Shown here: positions 8,076 through 15,871 of the stretch, piece by piece
Layout: every line of letters begins with the position of its first letter
Numbering within the stretch: position 1 is the first letter of the stretch
Source of the DNA: Parapedobacter sp051400755
GTDB lineage: Bacteria; Bacteroidota; Bacteroidia; Sphingobacteriales; Sphingobacteriaceae
Length of the DNA: 64,000 nucleotides
Assembly (NCBI RefSeq): GCF_051400755.1
Contig: NZ_JBLFFL010000006.1
Span: 124,001-188,000 of the forward strand
Direction: 5' to 3'
Notes under the pieces: generated by a model
Told to the model about the DNA's origin: nothing
The model's database searches: none
The model's input: the letters and a program-made list of their open reading frames with translations, nothing else
Program-made: the position numbers and the translations under genes

Positions 8076-8975
8076 CTATGCCTCCGGAGACACCTTGCCG
8101 ATCGACAGCAGGAAGACGGTAATGACAATCAGAAATGCACCCAGCCAATCCAGCGTTTGGAAGGAAACACCCAGCCACAGCACCGCGATCAACGTAGCCG
8201 AAAGTGGCTCCGCTGACGTCAGGAGGCTGGCCTTTTGTCCGCCGATGAGCTGCACCGCCTTTAGGTACAGGTAAAACGGGATCAGCGTTCCAAACAGCAC
8301 AACAAAGAGGCTATTGGCATACGTATAACGATCCCAAACACCGTCAACCTCCCATGGCGGGTTGATCAGCGAAATCGCCACCCCGCCGATAAACAATCCC
8401 CAGCCGATGACACTCACCGCGCTATACTTGCTGAGCAACACGCCCGGCATGAGGGTATATAACGCCAAACTGACCGCTGATGCGATGCCGAGCGCAAACG
8501 CCAACGGCGATATATTCAACGCATTGATATCGCCATGGGTAACCAAGAGGAATGTCCCCAATATAGCCAAAAAAATAGCCAAATAATCTAAGCCGTTGAG
8601 CCTCCTGCCGTACCGCGCTGCCAGGTATATCGCTATGAATACTGGAGCCGAAAATTGCAGAATGGTTGCTGTCGCCGCATTGGAGTGTTTAATCGCGGCA
8701 AAGTATGTATACTGTACGGTCAGCATGCCAGCGATGCCGAATACCAACAGTCTGCGGCGATCGCCCTTATTCCGCCAGATCGCCCAAACGTGGGCATCTT
8801 TCCGTAGTATCGCCAGGAGCAGCAGCAATCCACCCGCACCGAGCATCCGTACGGCCATCAACCATTCCACACTCACTTCCCGTTGCTGGAACAGAAACTG
8901 GCCGCAAGTCCCCGATACGCCCCACAGCGTAGCCGCCGACAGTGCCATCAGCACCCCTTTTGCATGATTATCCAT
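8076..8975 (-). CDS. EamA/DMT family inner-membrane transporter
   Basis: A 299-residue drug/metabolite-transporter family protein. It shows two EamA repeats (about 8-140 and 155-290) with around ten hydrophobic helices, the N-terminal LSAATLWGVSGTCGQFLF being typical of the first repeat, and TSAEPLSATLIAVLWLGVSF of the second. Such proteins export amino acids, metabolites or drugs by exchange or proton coupling; the substrate cannot be read from sequence. It ends with IGKVSPEA, and is alone on its strand here. Confidence 0.9.
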   Translation of the reverse strand: MDNHAKGVLMALSAATLWGVSGTCGQFLFQQREVSVEWLMAVRMLGAGGLLLLLAILRKDAHVWAIWRNKGDRRRLLVFGIAGMLTVQYTYFAAIKHSNAATATILQFSAPVFIAIYLAARYGRRLNGLDYLAIFLAILGTFLLVTHGDINALNISPLAFALGIASAVSLALYTLMPGVLLSKYSAVSVIGWGLFIGGVAISLINPPWEVDGVWDRYTYANSLFVVLFGTLIPFYLYLKAVQLIGGQKASLLTSAEPLSATLIAVLWLGVSFQTLDWLGAFLIVITVFLLSIGKVSPEA

Positions 8976-9114
8976 TTGACCGTTAGTTGCCTCAAAAATA
9001 GCTCGAAAATATCATATTCCCGCTACCAGCGGCGTGTCCAGCAAGCAAATTGATATCGGCAGGCAAGTCGGTTTAGGCTTATAGTCATGCAGCAGCCTAC
9101 ATAGAGATGACAAG

Positions 9115-10455
9115 TTATTCGGTTTTTGCTAAACCATCAGGATGCTGCAGCCAATCGAGCTCGAACCGTATAAATGAAATCCCGTCAACAAGCGTGCTCC
9201 CTGGGTGGTTGTTCTTTTTTTCGTACAGCAACCCGATCGTTCCGTCTTTCAACTGGACAAGATCCGAATACTGTGCGCCATACGCGTATACTAGTTTGCT
9301 GACAGGCCAGGTCTTGCCGCCGTCGGTACTCAAACTTACGGTGAGGCCTTCACGTTTATCCACGGTGTTTGGATGCGAATGGAGCAACCAATCTGCCGCG
9401 GGGTACTGTTGATTTGGAGGCTGTATGCGTACCAGTCCGCAGTCAACCGCCGTATACGGCATGACGGTCAGCTCTTCACCCCCATATTGCCACGTAACCC
9501 CGCGGTCATTACTTCGGGCCACCCACCTTCGCCCCTTATTGTGCATCCGGGCATTCATCATCACTGTCCCATCGCCCAGTTGCACCACCCTTGCTTCTGT
9601 TGCCTGGTGACCCAGCCCCGTGTCGTTTCCTTTCGTCCAACTCTTGCCGTGATCGTCGCTATAGATGACCGACGAACTGTAAAGGCGATCGCTGATCGGC
9701 GTACCGATGTGGGTGCCATCCGCCTCGACCCGCCCTATCGCCCGGCGGTGCCAAAATTGGACGAGCAACCGACCGTTGTCCAACTGGATACCATGCCCTG
9801 GGCCGGGCATATGGAACGCCCGGCTCAAATAATCGCTGGCAAAGCCATCCCGGTTCTTGATTGGCACGCCATCAATATCCACATGTGGCTTCCCATCGGG
9901 TCCAACGTTTAAGACATCGGTTATTTCGATCCGATCGCTCCAGGTTAGTCCTTCATCGTCACTGAATCGGTAAAACACACGGGTCATCCGCTGGGTATTG
10001 TGGCCCTTGTGTTCTCCCTCATTGAGGACATAGAAAATGAACAAACGCCCATTAGTCGAATCGGTCAATGCCAACGGGTTTGCCCAGGACTCCAACTTGC
10101 CGGGCCTCCCCTGCGTCTTCCAGAAGCTACCGTCGCCTTTTTCAATGACAATTTCCATTGGCCAAGTCGTGCCATTGTCCGACGAGCGTTTGCATACCAA
10201 ATCGTGCGGACCCTCGTCGCGTCCGTCAATCCTCGCTTCTGTGAAAGCGAGCAAGGCGCCCGATTGGCTCAGTGTTAACCCGAGTATCCGGTGATTTTTC
10301 ATCCCCCGTTCATTGCCTAGCCAAACCATCGTTTCGAAGGGCGGATGCTGCGGTGAGATTTCCTGCGCGAAACCGATATTAATGTTAATTTTTCCGATTA
10401 AGAAAACTTGCGCCACCAATCCCATGGTTGTTAGAAATTTAGAGACGCTATTCAT
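9115..10455 (-). CDS. Exo-alpha-sialidase (GH33-like six-bladed propeller)
   Basis: A 446-residue exported sialidase-family glycosidase. An N-terminal signal (about 1-30, hydrophobic to GFAQ) sends it to the periplasm or surface. Five Asp-boxes are visible (SSDNGTTW, SDDEGLTW, SDDHGKSW, SNDRGVTW, STDGGKTW), the blade-turn signature of GH33. An Arg in KNHRILGLTL followed by LLAFTEAR fits the first arginine of the sialic-acid triad and the acid region, and QYSDLVQLKDGTIGLLYE fits the catalytic Tyr/Glu blade. It would release terminal sialic acid or a similar sugar. No sialic-acid catabolic genes are adjacent, so the product may be left for other pathways; planctomycete-like non-sialidase members of the family also exist. 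Confidence 0.85.
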   Translation of the reverse strand: MNSVSKFLTTMGLVAQVFLIGKININIGFAQEISPQHPPFETMVWLGNERGMKNHRILGLTLSQSGALLAFTEARIDGRDEGPHDLVCKRSSDNGTTWPMEIVIEKGDGSFWKTQGRPGKLESWANPLALTDSTNGRLFIFYVLNEGEHKGHNTQRMTRVFYRFSDDEGLTWSDRIEITDVLNVGPDGKPHVDIDGVPIKNRDGFASDYLSRAFHMPGPGHGIQLDNGRLLVQFWHRRAIGRVEADGTHIGTPISDRLYSSSVIYSDDHGKSWTKGNDTGLGHQATEARVVQLGDGTVMMNARMHNKGRRWVARSNDRGVTWQYGGEELTVMPYTAVDCGLVRIQPPNQQYPAADWLLHSHPNTVDKREGLTVSLSTDGGKTWPVSKLVYAYGAQYSDLVQLKDGTIGLLYEKKNNHPGSTLVDGISFIRFELDWLQHPDGLAKTE

Positions 10456-10569
10456 GATTTAATTGGAATGTTATTGGCTAGCTATATCGTCATTATGTAG
10501 GACATATCAGACAAATTAATAGCTTTGATTTGGCAAATCCAAAAATTTTTGCGATAATTTTTGATTAAA

Positions 10570-10977
10570 TTAATTCAAACAGGTCAGTTTGATATTCGGG
10601 TGTTCGCCGATAATGTCCAGCAGGATATCCATGTACGTCTGCCCCTCCCCGCGCTCCAATTCGTCAAGCTTCGCCCGAGCCCATTCCTGGTTGAACGCTT
10701 CGGGCCGTTCCAGCTTCGCACGGTAGAACGCGATGGTCGCCTCCACCCCCAGGTCCTCTCTGTTTTTCTCAAAATTAAGCCACTTCAGCGTTATCGGCTC
10801 TTTCCCACGGATGGCCCCGAAGCCGCCATGCAGCAGGTCATTGAATGCGTCCAAGTTTGGGCTAAGGGTGAAGTCTACGCCCTGCATGAATACCCGATTC
10901 ACCTCGTCATAAAATGAAGGGATGTCATGAATACGATTGCCGTCAAGGATGAGTTCTTTTAGGGGTTCTTTGGACAC
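10570..10977 (-). CDS. Barstar-family ribonuclease inhibitor
   Basis: A 135-residue cytoplasmic protein matching barstar: ELILDGNRIHDIPSFYDEVNRVFM (helix 1), then the core LSPNLDAFNDLLHGG, the equivalent of NLDAL.D.L in barstar, and a strand ITLKWLNFEK. It ends EHPNIKLTCLN. Barstars block barnase-type ribonucleases by filling the active site. No barnase gene or secretion system is found within the window, so it is an orphan immunity-type gene; it may protect against toxins of rival strains, or regulate an endogenous RNase elsewhere. Residues 60-135 are longer than in the Bacillus protein, an addition common in Bacteroidota homologues. Confidence 0.8.
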   Translation of the reverse strand: MSKEPLKELILDGNRIHDIPSFYDEVNRVFMQGVDFTLSPNLDAFNDLLHGGFGAIRGKEPITLKWLNFEKNREDLGVEATIAFYRAKLERPEAFNQEWARAKLDELERGEGQTYMDILLDIIGEHPNIKLTCLN

Positions 10978-11080
10978 GCTTGTTTTTTTAAAATCCTCCG
11001 GATGGTGGGGTATAAACCCGAAATCATTGAACGGGTAAGCAACTTATTCGGTTCCTAGTTTACCTACCGCTTTCGCTTAT

Positions 11081-11707
11081 CTAAAACCGGATGCCCAATA
11101 TAAAAGCAAGCGCATTGTTTCGGTAGCTGTCATTGGGCATATTGGGATTTTCGCCATTGGCGAAATTCGTAAGCCCAGTCATATAACGGGCATTCAGCAC
11201 GAAGTCTACGGGGCTATCCGGCAACCGCAAGCAATATTCGAGCCCATATACCCCCACCAAGTCGGTATCCTTCACGTTTCTCGCCTCATAGGTTTCCCCC
11301 TCACCTATTTTGTTTTTGGCACGTAGTTTAAAAGCCACCTGCGGACCGACAAAGATGTCCAAATCAAGGGGTTTGAAGCGGTATTTCATCAAGACCGGCA
11401 CACTTAGATAATTCATGTTCAGTTCGGCATACCGGTAACGGATGTCGCCTATCGCAAACGCGTCACTTTTGTATTTGCCTCCCAGCTGCTGGAAATTGAC
11501 TTCCGGCTGCACGTGGAAATTGCCAAACACCGGAAGGTCAGCATGTATACCACCGATGAAACCTGCCTTTCCATCAAACGTATCGCCCGAGATCCTGGAC
11601 ATGTTCCACCCCGCCTGAATGCCGAAACCGATTTTCTCCTGCCGTTGCTGTGCATTAGCAACCAAGATGGCGAATATAAAAACAAACGAAACTAACGTAT
11701 TTTTCAT
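11081..11707 (-). CDS. PorT-family outer-membrane beta-barrel protein
   Basis: A 208-residue outer-membrane protein with a signal peptide (MKNTLVSFVFIFAILVANAQ) cleaved near residue 20. The pattern IGFGIQAGWNMSRISGD, alternating amphipathic strands and the last strand ALAFILGIRF with terminal Phe are typical of the eight-stranded PorT/OmpA-like barrels of Bacteroidota. The family's best studied member takes part in type IX secretion, but most copies like this one are of unknown function and the relation is only by fold. It is isolated on the minus strand. Confidence 0.8.
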   Translation of the reverse strand: MKNTLVSFVFIFAILVANAQQRQEKIGFGIQAGWNMSRISGDTFDGKAGFIGGIHADLPVFGNFHVQPEVNFQQLGGKYKSDAFAIGDIRYRYAELNMNYLSVPVLMKYRFKPLDLDIFVGPQVAFKLRAKNKIGEGETYEARNVKDTDLVGVYGLEYCLRLPDSPVDFVLNARYMTGLTNFANGENPNMPNDSYRNNALAFILGIRF

Positions 11708-11859
11708 AAGCGATGTCTTTATTGCCTAACGTGCTCGAGAACGAGAATGCTACAAGACGACCTTCCGGCATGCCCTGGAGGCGGAGCTTGGCCCTGAACA
11801 TCACGATCAAACCGATGGAACACCAGCGCATTCGGATCGGTATCCAGCGCTTTGGCGTT

Positions 11860-12831
11860 CTATTTTCCTATTATTTGCCGTATCTGTAAGGGATAGCGTT
11901 CGCCCACAATGTTGATTGTTGCCAACGCTGCATTGATTTTGGTCAGTTCATCAGTAGCCAAAACGATGTTTTCGCTGCCTATGTTTTCCTGCAAACGGTG
12001 CAGTTTTGTGGTGCCTGGGATTGGCACGATGAACGGCTTTTGCGCCAGGAGCCAAGCCAACGCAATCTGCGCAGGAGTGGCATTTTTATCGTTCGCAATC
12101 GACACAACCAAATCAACCAGCGCTTGATTAGCTTCCCGGTTTTCTTTACTGAAACGCGGCAACATCCTTCTACTGTCCGTTTTATCAAATCCCATGTCAG
12201 CATTGATGGTTCCTGTCAGAAACCCTTTGCCCAGTGGACTAAACGGCACGAAGCCGATTCCCAATACTTCCAATGTCGGGATAATTTCGGTTTCGGGGTC
12301 ACGGAAAAACATGGAATACTCACTCTGTAATGCGGTAACAGGTAAAACGGCATGTGCCTTGCGGATGGTCTCCGCATCGGCTTCTGACAAACCGAAATGC
12401 TTTACTTTGCCAGCTTGTATCAGCTCTTTTACGGCACCTGCAACCTCTTCAATCGGCACATTCGGGTCGGGCCGATGTTGGTAAAACAAATCAATGTAAT
12501 CGGTTCTTAATTTTTTCAATGAGGCCTCGGCAACCGATTTTATGCTTTCGGGTCTGCTATCCAAACCCAATTGAAAGTTACCGTCTTTAAACCCGAACTT
12601 GGTTGCAATGACCACTTCCTTGCGAATGGGTTCGAGCGCTTCGCCCACCAATTCTTCATTGTTTCCATACGCTTGAGCCGTATCAAAAAAAGTGATACCT
12701 TTTTCAAAAGCTGAGCGCACTAATTTTATATTTTCATCTTTTGCCGGTGCGTTTGGAAAACTTAATCCCATGCACCCAAAGCCCAGTGCAGATACTTCTA
12801 ATCCGCTGTTTCCTAATTTTCTTGAGTTCAT
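11860..12831 (-). CDS. Aldo/keto reductase
   Basis: A 323-residue NADPH-dependent oxidoreductase with the (beta/alpha)8 fold of the AKR superfamily. The catalytic tetrad is visible: Asp and Tyr in FFDTAQAYGNNEELVGEAL, Lys in VVIATKFGF and His in DLFYQHRPDPN. The C-terminal cofactor segment VPIPGTTKLHRLQEN is intact. It resembles the YajO/Gcy-like group that reduces a broad range of aldehydes and ketones. It lies 78 bp downstream of a Crp-type regulator transcribed in the same direction, with a perfect inverted repeat between them, suggesting a locally regulated detoxification gene. Base use is more AT-rich than in the surrounding genes. Confidence 0.92.
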   Translation of the reverse strand: MNSRKLGNSGLEVSALGFGCMGLSFPNAPAKDENIKLVRSAFEKGITFFDTAQAYGNNEELVGEALEPIRKEVVIATKFGFKDGNFQLGLDSRPESIKSVAEASLKKLRTDYIDLFYQHRPDPNVPIEEVAGAVKELIQAGKVKHFGLSEADAETIRKAHAVLPVTALQSEYSMFFRDPETEIIPTLEVLGIGFVPFSPLGKGFLTGTINADMGFDKTDSRRMLPRFSKENREANQALVDLVVSIANDKNATPAQIALAWLLAQKPFIVPIPGTTKLHRLQENIGSENIVLATDELTKINAALATINIVGERYPLQIRQIIGK

Positions 12832-12886
12832 TTTTCTTTACTTTACAATTTACCCTACAAAGGTTGCTCAATAAAGCATGAAATCG

Positions 12887-12902
12887 TTTGCCATTTGGCA
12901 AA
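12887..12902. promoter_or_regulatory. Perfect inverted repeat, candidate operator for the reductase gene
   Basis: TTTGCCATTTGGCAAA consists of a perfect 7-bp inverted repeat around two central bases. It is 56 bp before the aldo/keto reductase start and just past the stop of the Crp-type regulator. It does not match the classical Crp box (TGTGA-N6-TCACA), so which protein binds is open. Only the symmetry is seen; operator function is inferred. Confidence 0.5.
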
Positions 12903-12909
12903 AAGTGAT

Positions 12910-13479
12910 TCAGTGGATGTTTTTCCGTATTCTGCTCAACGAAGATTGCGTAATGCCCAGATAAGAAGCGATGTACGACAGCGGCACACGGTTTACCAAC
13001 GTCGGGAATTTCTCAATAAACTCCAGGTAGCGTGTCGTGGCATCTTGCGAGACCAGTTCACTCCTTCTAGCAATTTTTTCCCCATGATTTTTGGTCATTA
13101 TTTTTTGAAGCATCTTTTCCCAATCCATAATGGTTTCCAATAGCGCTTTCCAACCCTGTTCTGAAAACACCACCAGTTTACATGGCGTAATGGCTTGCAG
13201 GTATTCCGCGGGGACAAAGTTTGTATCGGTATCGTGTCCGTTTAAAATCAGGTGATTTTCGTCTACAAAATAACGGGTAATTTCGTCGCCTTTGTTATTG
13301 TAATAATAAACACGGAGAACGCCCGAAACAACAAACCCGATCTGCCGAACTACTTTGCCTGCCTCCCAAAAAAAATCGTCTTTACCAAGTTCTATTTCTG
13401 TGGCTTTCTTTTTAATCAGGTCTATCTGCTCTTTGTTCAAGGAGCCAAACTGCAGCAAGTAATCCATCAATTCTTCCAT
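12910..13479 (-). CDS. Crp/Fnr-family transcriptional regulator
   Basis: A 189-residue regulator with an N-terminal cyclic-nucleotide-binding-type beta-roll (about 20-110, ELGKDDFFWEAGKVVRQIGFVVSGVLRVYYYN) and a C-terminal winged helix-turn-helix (about 135-189, VPLSYIASYLGITQSSLSRIRKNI). The sensory pocket is degenerate as in most Bacteroidota Crp-like proteins, so the effector is unknown. A -7 box TAGTTTTG lies at 13484-13491, so close to the first ATG that a leaderless start or use of the Met at residue 5 (13467) is plausible. Its neighbour is the aldo/keto reductase, a likely target. Confidence 0.9.
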   Translation of the reverse strand: MEELMDYLLQFGSLNKEQIDLIKKKATEIELGKDDFFWEAGKVVRQIGFVVSGVLRVYYYNNKGDEITRYFVDENHLILNGHDTDTNFVPAEYLQAITPCKLVVFSEQGWKALLETIMDWEKMLQKIMTKNHGEKIARRSELVSQDATTRYLEFIEKFPTLVNRVPLSYIASYLGITQSSLSRIRKNIH

Positions 13480-13483
13480 CGTA

Positions 13484-13491
13484 CAAAACTA
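13484..13491 (-). promoter_or_regulatory. -7 promoter box of the Crp-type gene
   Basis: On the minus strand TAGTTTTG fits TAnnTTTG and ends 4 bp before the ATG at 13479. The expected transcription start would be near the ATG itself. Confidence 0.4.
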
Positions 13492-13622
13492 TTAAATGAT
13501 TTTGGCTTACCCATCCACACGCGTGCTTCATCTCTTGCGGCAACGTTTCCGCGTCAGGCACTTTGGAAATGTACTTTTGCAGCGTTTTAGGTTGCATTGC
13601 TCCGCGCTTCACTTATTGTACG

Positions 13623-14188
13623 TCAATGCCGGATAATGTGGGGTATAAAACGGCTTTTGTCTGTCGTGATGGGCATATCGGACTCGCGGAAAGATATTCC
13701 GCAGGATTCCTGACCGATCATCCAACTGCCGATAATTGAAAAACCGGTATCTTCTCGACGTAGCTTAGCCAGCTCTTGGTAGATGTAGCCTTCTTCTCCG
13801 TATTCGCCTTCGGTATGGTAGATCATCTGCCTGTCATAATACATAACGATATTGGAACCTTCACGCGCTAGGATGGGCTTTTTGACAAAATGCTTCAAAT
13901 GGGCCGGCCCGCTAAAATGGGAAGCCAGCAGGTATGGATGATTCGGGAACAATTCCCAGAGTACGGGCAGTATGGCTTTATTAGATAACAACATCTTCCA
14001 CGATGGCTCTATCCACTGGGCCTGATTGGGGTCGTTTACGATGTGCATGCCAAACTCTTCGCGCGTCAGCCATTCCCACGGATATAATTTGAAAATTGAT
14101 CGGATGGGGGTGCCTTCCAAATCTACGAAGCCATTGCCCGCCCAACCGATATCGTCAATGTAGATGAGTTTGGTCTGGATACCTGCCT
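13623..14188 (-). pseudogene. 3' relic of a glutathionylspermidine synthase-like ATP-grasp gene
   Basis: Reading the minus strand from about 14188, the frame gives LIYIDDIGW, FVDLEGTPIRSIFKLYPWEW, WIEPSWKMLLSNKAILPVLWE, KKPILAREGSN, GEEGYIYQEL and SIIGSWMIGQESCGISFRE, an unmistakable match to the C-terminal half of the GspS/YgiC/YjfC ATP-grasp family. The N-terminal half, including most of the fold that binds substrate, is absent: upstream the frame hits a TAG at about 14189 and runs into an unrelated lipoprotein gene. An ATG at 14120 could start a 165-residue product but lies inside the conserved core. The gene is therefore a truncated remnant, unlikely to be active. Confidence 0.8.
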
Positions 14189-14461
14189 AAAGCGCGGTAT
14201 CTCGGCTTCTTTGGCTGCCAGTTTATCAACATTAAAACTATCACCCACCAGCAGTGTTCCATTTTCATAAAATATGTAAATACCTAAGATGGCGTTTCCC
14301 GTCAAATAGTATCCGTCGATCCTAAGCTGATTGCCTGTATAGCTTTCCCTAGCTATGTGCAGTTTGTCATCTTCCCAGTGCTTTTTGCATGCTGACAGCA
14401 AGGTGAGCCCAAGCAAAACTAGGGCAAAAAGTGTTGTGCTTCTCATTTTTATGCTTACCAT
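14183..14461 (-). pseudogene. Truncated lipoprotein gene joined to the synthase relic
   Basis: From ATG 14461 (or 14446) the product starts MRSTTLFALVLLGLTLLSACKKH, a lipoprotein signal with lipobox LSAC, followed by about 60 residues I do not recognise (ESYTGNQLRIDGYYLTGNAI, FYENGTLLVGDSFNVDKL). After IPRFRQ, near 14183, the frame continues as an out-of-frame reading of the synthase relic to a stop at 14123. The natural C-terminus has thus been lost by a deletion or recombination joining the two genes. The shortened product might still be made and lipidated. Confidence 0.6.
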
Positions 14462-14702
14462 AATCTGCCTCCTCCAAATTGAAAATACGTTTCCGTTTAA
14501 CATGTTCCAGTACCCGAAAGTAGGGGAAACCATTGGGTTTGTGGGCCACTTCGTTTTGCCAATAATTCCGGACCTGTTCAGAATCCTTACCGAAACGGAA
14601 GTGCCCGATTCCCACTAGGTCCCGGATTACCTGTAGCCAGATTTCACTGCGAATACCTTCATCTGATACCAGGAATTCAACCCAGGTTTTTTGGGATAGC
14701 AT
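14367..14702 (-). CDS. Unrecognised protein, probably with a disrupted C-terminus
   Basis: I do not recognise this 111-residue reading frame. From the ATG at 14702 it gives MLSQKTWVEFLVSDEGIRSE, LQVIRDLVGIGHFRFGKDSE, then VRNYWQNEVAHKPNGFPYF and a basic KRKRIFN. The composition looks like real coding sequence up to about residue 80 (14463). The last 30 residues overlap, out of frame, the signal peptide of the truncated lipoprotein, so the true 3' end has probably been lost too. The frame is also open upstream of the ATG for 17 codons. Helical, no membrane segment. It follows a small membrane protein by 29 bp and may have been its operon partner. Confidence 0.4.
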   Translation of the reverse strand: MLSQKTWVEFLVSDEGIRSEIWLQVIRDLVGIGHFRFGKDSEQVRNYWQNEVAHKPNGFPYFRVLEHVKRKRIFNLEEADYGKHKNEKHNTFCPSFAWAHLAVSMQKALGR

Positions 14703-14731
14703 CTGGATATCTTCTTTTCGGTATTCAAATT

Positions 14732-15154
14732 CTACTTTTGACCGAGAAGGACTTTAACACCTACAAGAATCAGCGGCGAGCTCATTAAAAGTGTACAAGT
14801 CAGCCAACAAATGATTCTATCACGTTTAATAGGAACAAACAAAAATCGCTCGCTGAGTCCGGTCGACTTTGATGCCCTTGCTACCTTGAAAACAATGTGT
14901 GTTATCGTTAAATAGGATATTAATAAAAGAGGAAAAACAAATATTAAAATTTTTCCTCTTTTGGCCAGCGGTCCGTCTCCTGCAGTATTTGGAGCAATTA
15001 TGTCCAAAATCCCCGATAGTCCCATCAAAAACATGAGAAAGAATGCAAGTGAGCCAGTTAGGACCATGATAGCGCTATTCCAAGCGCCTTCTTTTTCGTT
15101 TCTCAAAAAGTGTAAAAAAAGCACGTAATAAAATTTGTATAAAATGGACACCAT
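14732..15154 (-). CDS. Small integral membrane protein of unknown function
   Basis: A 140-residue protein with three hydrophobic helices: AIMVLTGSLAFFLMFLMGLSG (about 29-49), ILIFVFPLLLISYLTITHIVF (about 69-89) and IICWLTCTLLMSSPLILVGVKVLL (about 114-137), and a Lys/Arg-rich loop between the last two. It starts MVSILYKFYYVLFLHFLRNEK. I recognise no family. Small multi-helix proteins of this kind are frequent strain-specific genes in Bacteroidota, and its neighbours here are broken or unknown genes. Composition is more AT-rich than the flanking conserved genes. Confidence 0.55.
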   Translation of the reverse strand: MVSILYKFYYVLFLHFLRNEKEGAWNSAIMVLTGSLAFFLMFLMGLSGILDIIAPNTAGDGPLAKRGKILIFVFPLLLISYLTITHIVFKVARASKSTGLSERFLFVPIKRDRIICWLTCTLLMSSPLILVGVKVLLGQK

Positions 15155-15345
15155 CAGGATTAGCCAATTTAGCAGTTTTTAGAAACACGAGTGCTTTGCA
15201 TTTTCTCCAAAATCCTATTTTTCCGTAATTGTCATAATGACCAACGTGCTCCCAAAAAAATACCGATGATTCGTTAAGAATCCAAGAATTTTATTTCCTC
15301 CCGGGAAAACAAGTAGTGCGAGAAATCCCATGGTTTCGGTATCTG

Positions 15346-15447
15346 ATTCATAATTGTTGATATTTAAGCTGTGTAAGTTACTTCTCTGTCCTGTGCATGC
15401 GGCAAGAACCCCAATACGAGGAGAAGGTTGACGATACGCTTGCGCAT
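15346..15447 (-). repeat. Diverged copy of the leader found upstream of the hydrolase gene
   Basis: On the minus strand an ATG at 15447 opens a 27-residue frame starting MRKRIVNLLLVLGFLPHAQD and stopping at 15364. The DNA aligns over about 100 bp with 20655-20770, where the same signal-peptide-like region precedes the alpha/beta hydrolase. Shared stretches include AATTGTTGAT, CGAGGA.AAGGT and GATACG. The two copies lie in the same orientation 5.3 kb apart. This copy has lost the gene that should follow. Confidence 0.6.
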
Positions 15448-15498
15448 GATGGTTTGTGTTGGTCGTTTTATTGATAGTTAGCGGTTAGTAAATTGGGT

Positions 15499-15533
15499 TA
15501 CTGATTCATTAGCTGTATTTCTTAGGCCTATTG
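15499..15533 (-). repeat. Second block shared with 20772-20806
   Basis: On the plus strand both sites read GATTCATTA, then CTTAGGC and TATT at equal spacing, with only scattered differences over about 35 bp. Both lie just upstream (on the minus strand) of the duplicated leader, so the two repeats belong to one duplicated unit of roughly 160 bp. Confidence 0.6.
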
Positions 15534-15600
15534 ATTTATAATGGTAATTATAACATGCAAGGTAAAACATCCGATTGAGAATTACAAATTTTGATTACCC

Positions 15601-15646
15601 GAAGGTAGCCGCAGGGATGGTGAGGGCATTACGGGAAACCGGAAAT
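15601..15646 (-). repeat. Third block shared with 21691-21735
   Basis: On the minus strand this block contains ATG CCC TCA CCA and the following codons for LRLP, aligning with the start of the small Cys/His protein at 21718 (MSSPFLRLP). Beyond that the reading frame here goes out of register and stops after 17 codons, so it is a 5' relic of a related gene. Confidence 0.55.
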
Positions 15647-15848
15647 GCAGCATCTTTTGAGTTATAAAATCATGCTGCCGAGCCGAAAACACCAAGGGGG
15701 TGATTATCCGCCGGCCGGGTGAGGCCGCGAGCTGGGTTTCCTTTGAGGCAGACTCTATTTTCAATATAACGCAGCCATAGTTTGGTTCGTACAACCAAAA
15801 GCTGACATTAAATATATATAATAGCTATGGTCAAATAAATTAAGGCCT

Positions 15849-15871
15849 ACTTGTAACACAGTGTTACAAGT
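15849..15871. terminator. Perfect 11-bp inverted repeat over the stop codon of the XRE gene
   Basis: ACTTGTAACAC at 15849-15859 is followed by one base and then by its exact reverse complement at 15861-15871. The repeat spans the TAA stop of the XRE regulator. No T-run follows on the minus strand, so it may be a weak terminator, an RNA 3'-end stabiliser, or an operator for the regulator itself. Confidence 0.55.

Larger units (their letters stand above)
15155..15863. other. Gene-poor stretch with gene relics and repeats
   Basis: About 700 bp with no convincing full gene. It holds a short signal-peptide-like frame (15364-15447, minus), two segments that recur near 20.7 and 21.7 kb, and an open frame at 15582-15794 (minus) that I judge to be mostly non-coding. 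It appears to be the product of past deletions. Confidence 0.6.

Noticed and set aside
9373..9912. Long plus-strand frame inside the sialidase gene
   Set aside because: It is antisense to a gene with five Asp-boxes and reads as low-plausibility sequence.
11708..11859. Possible coding remnant between the barrel and reductase genes
   Set aside because: Short frames on both strands give no recognisable protein; left as ordinary intergenic DNA.
13412..13612. 66-codon minus-strand frame beside the Crp-type gene
   Set aside because: Its 3' half overlaps the regulator out of frame, and the unique part is short with no recognised motif.
15582..15794. 70-codon minus-strand frame
   Set aside because: Only its last 17 codons show similarity to another gene start (21718); the rest has no protein-like pattern, so I treat it as relic sequence.
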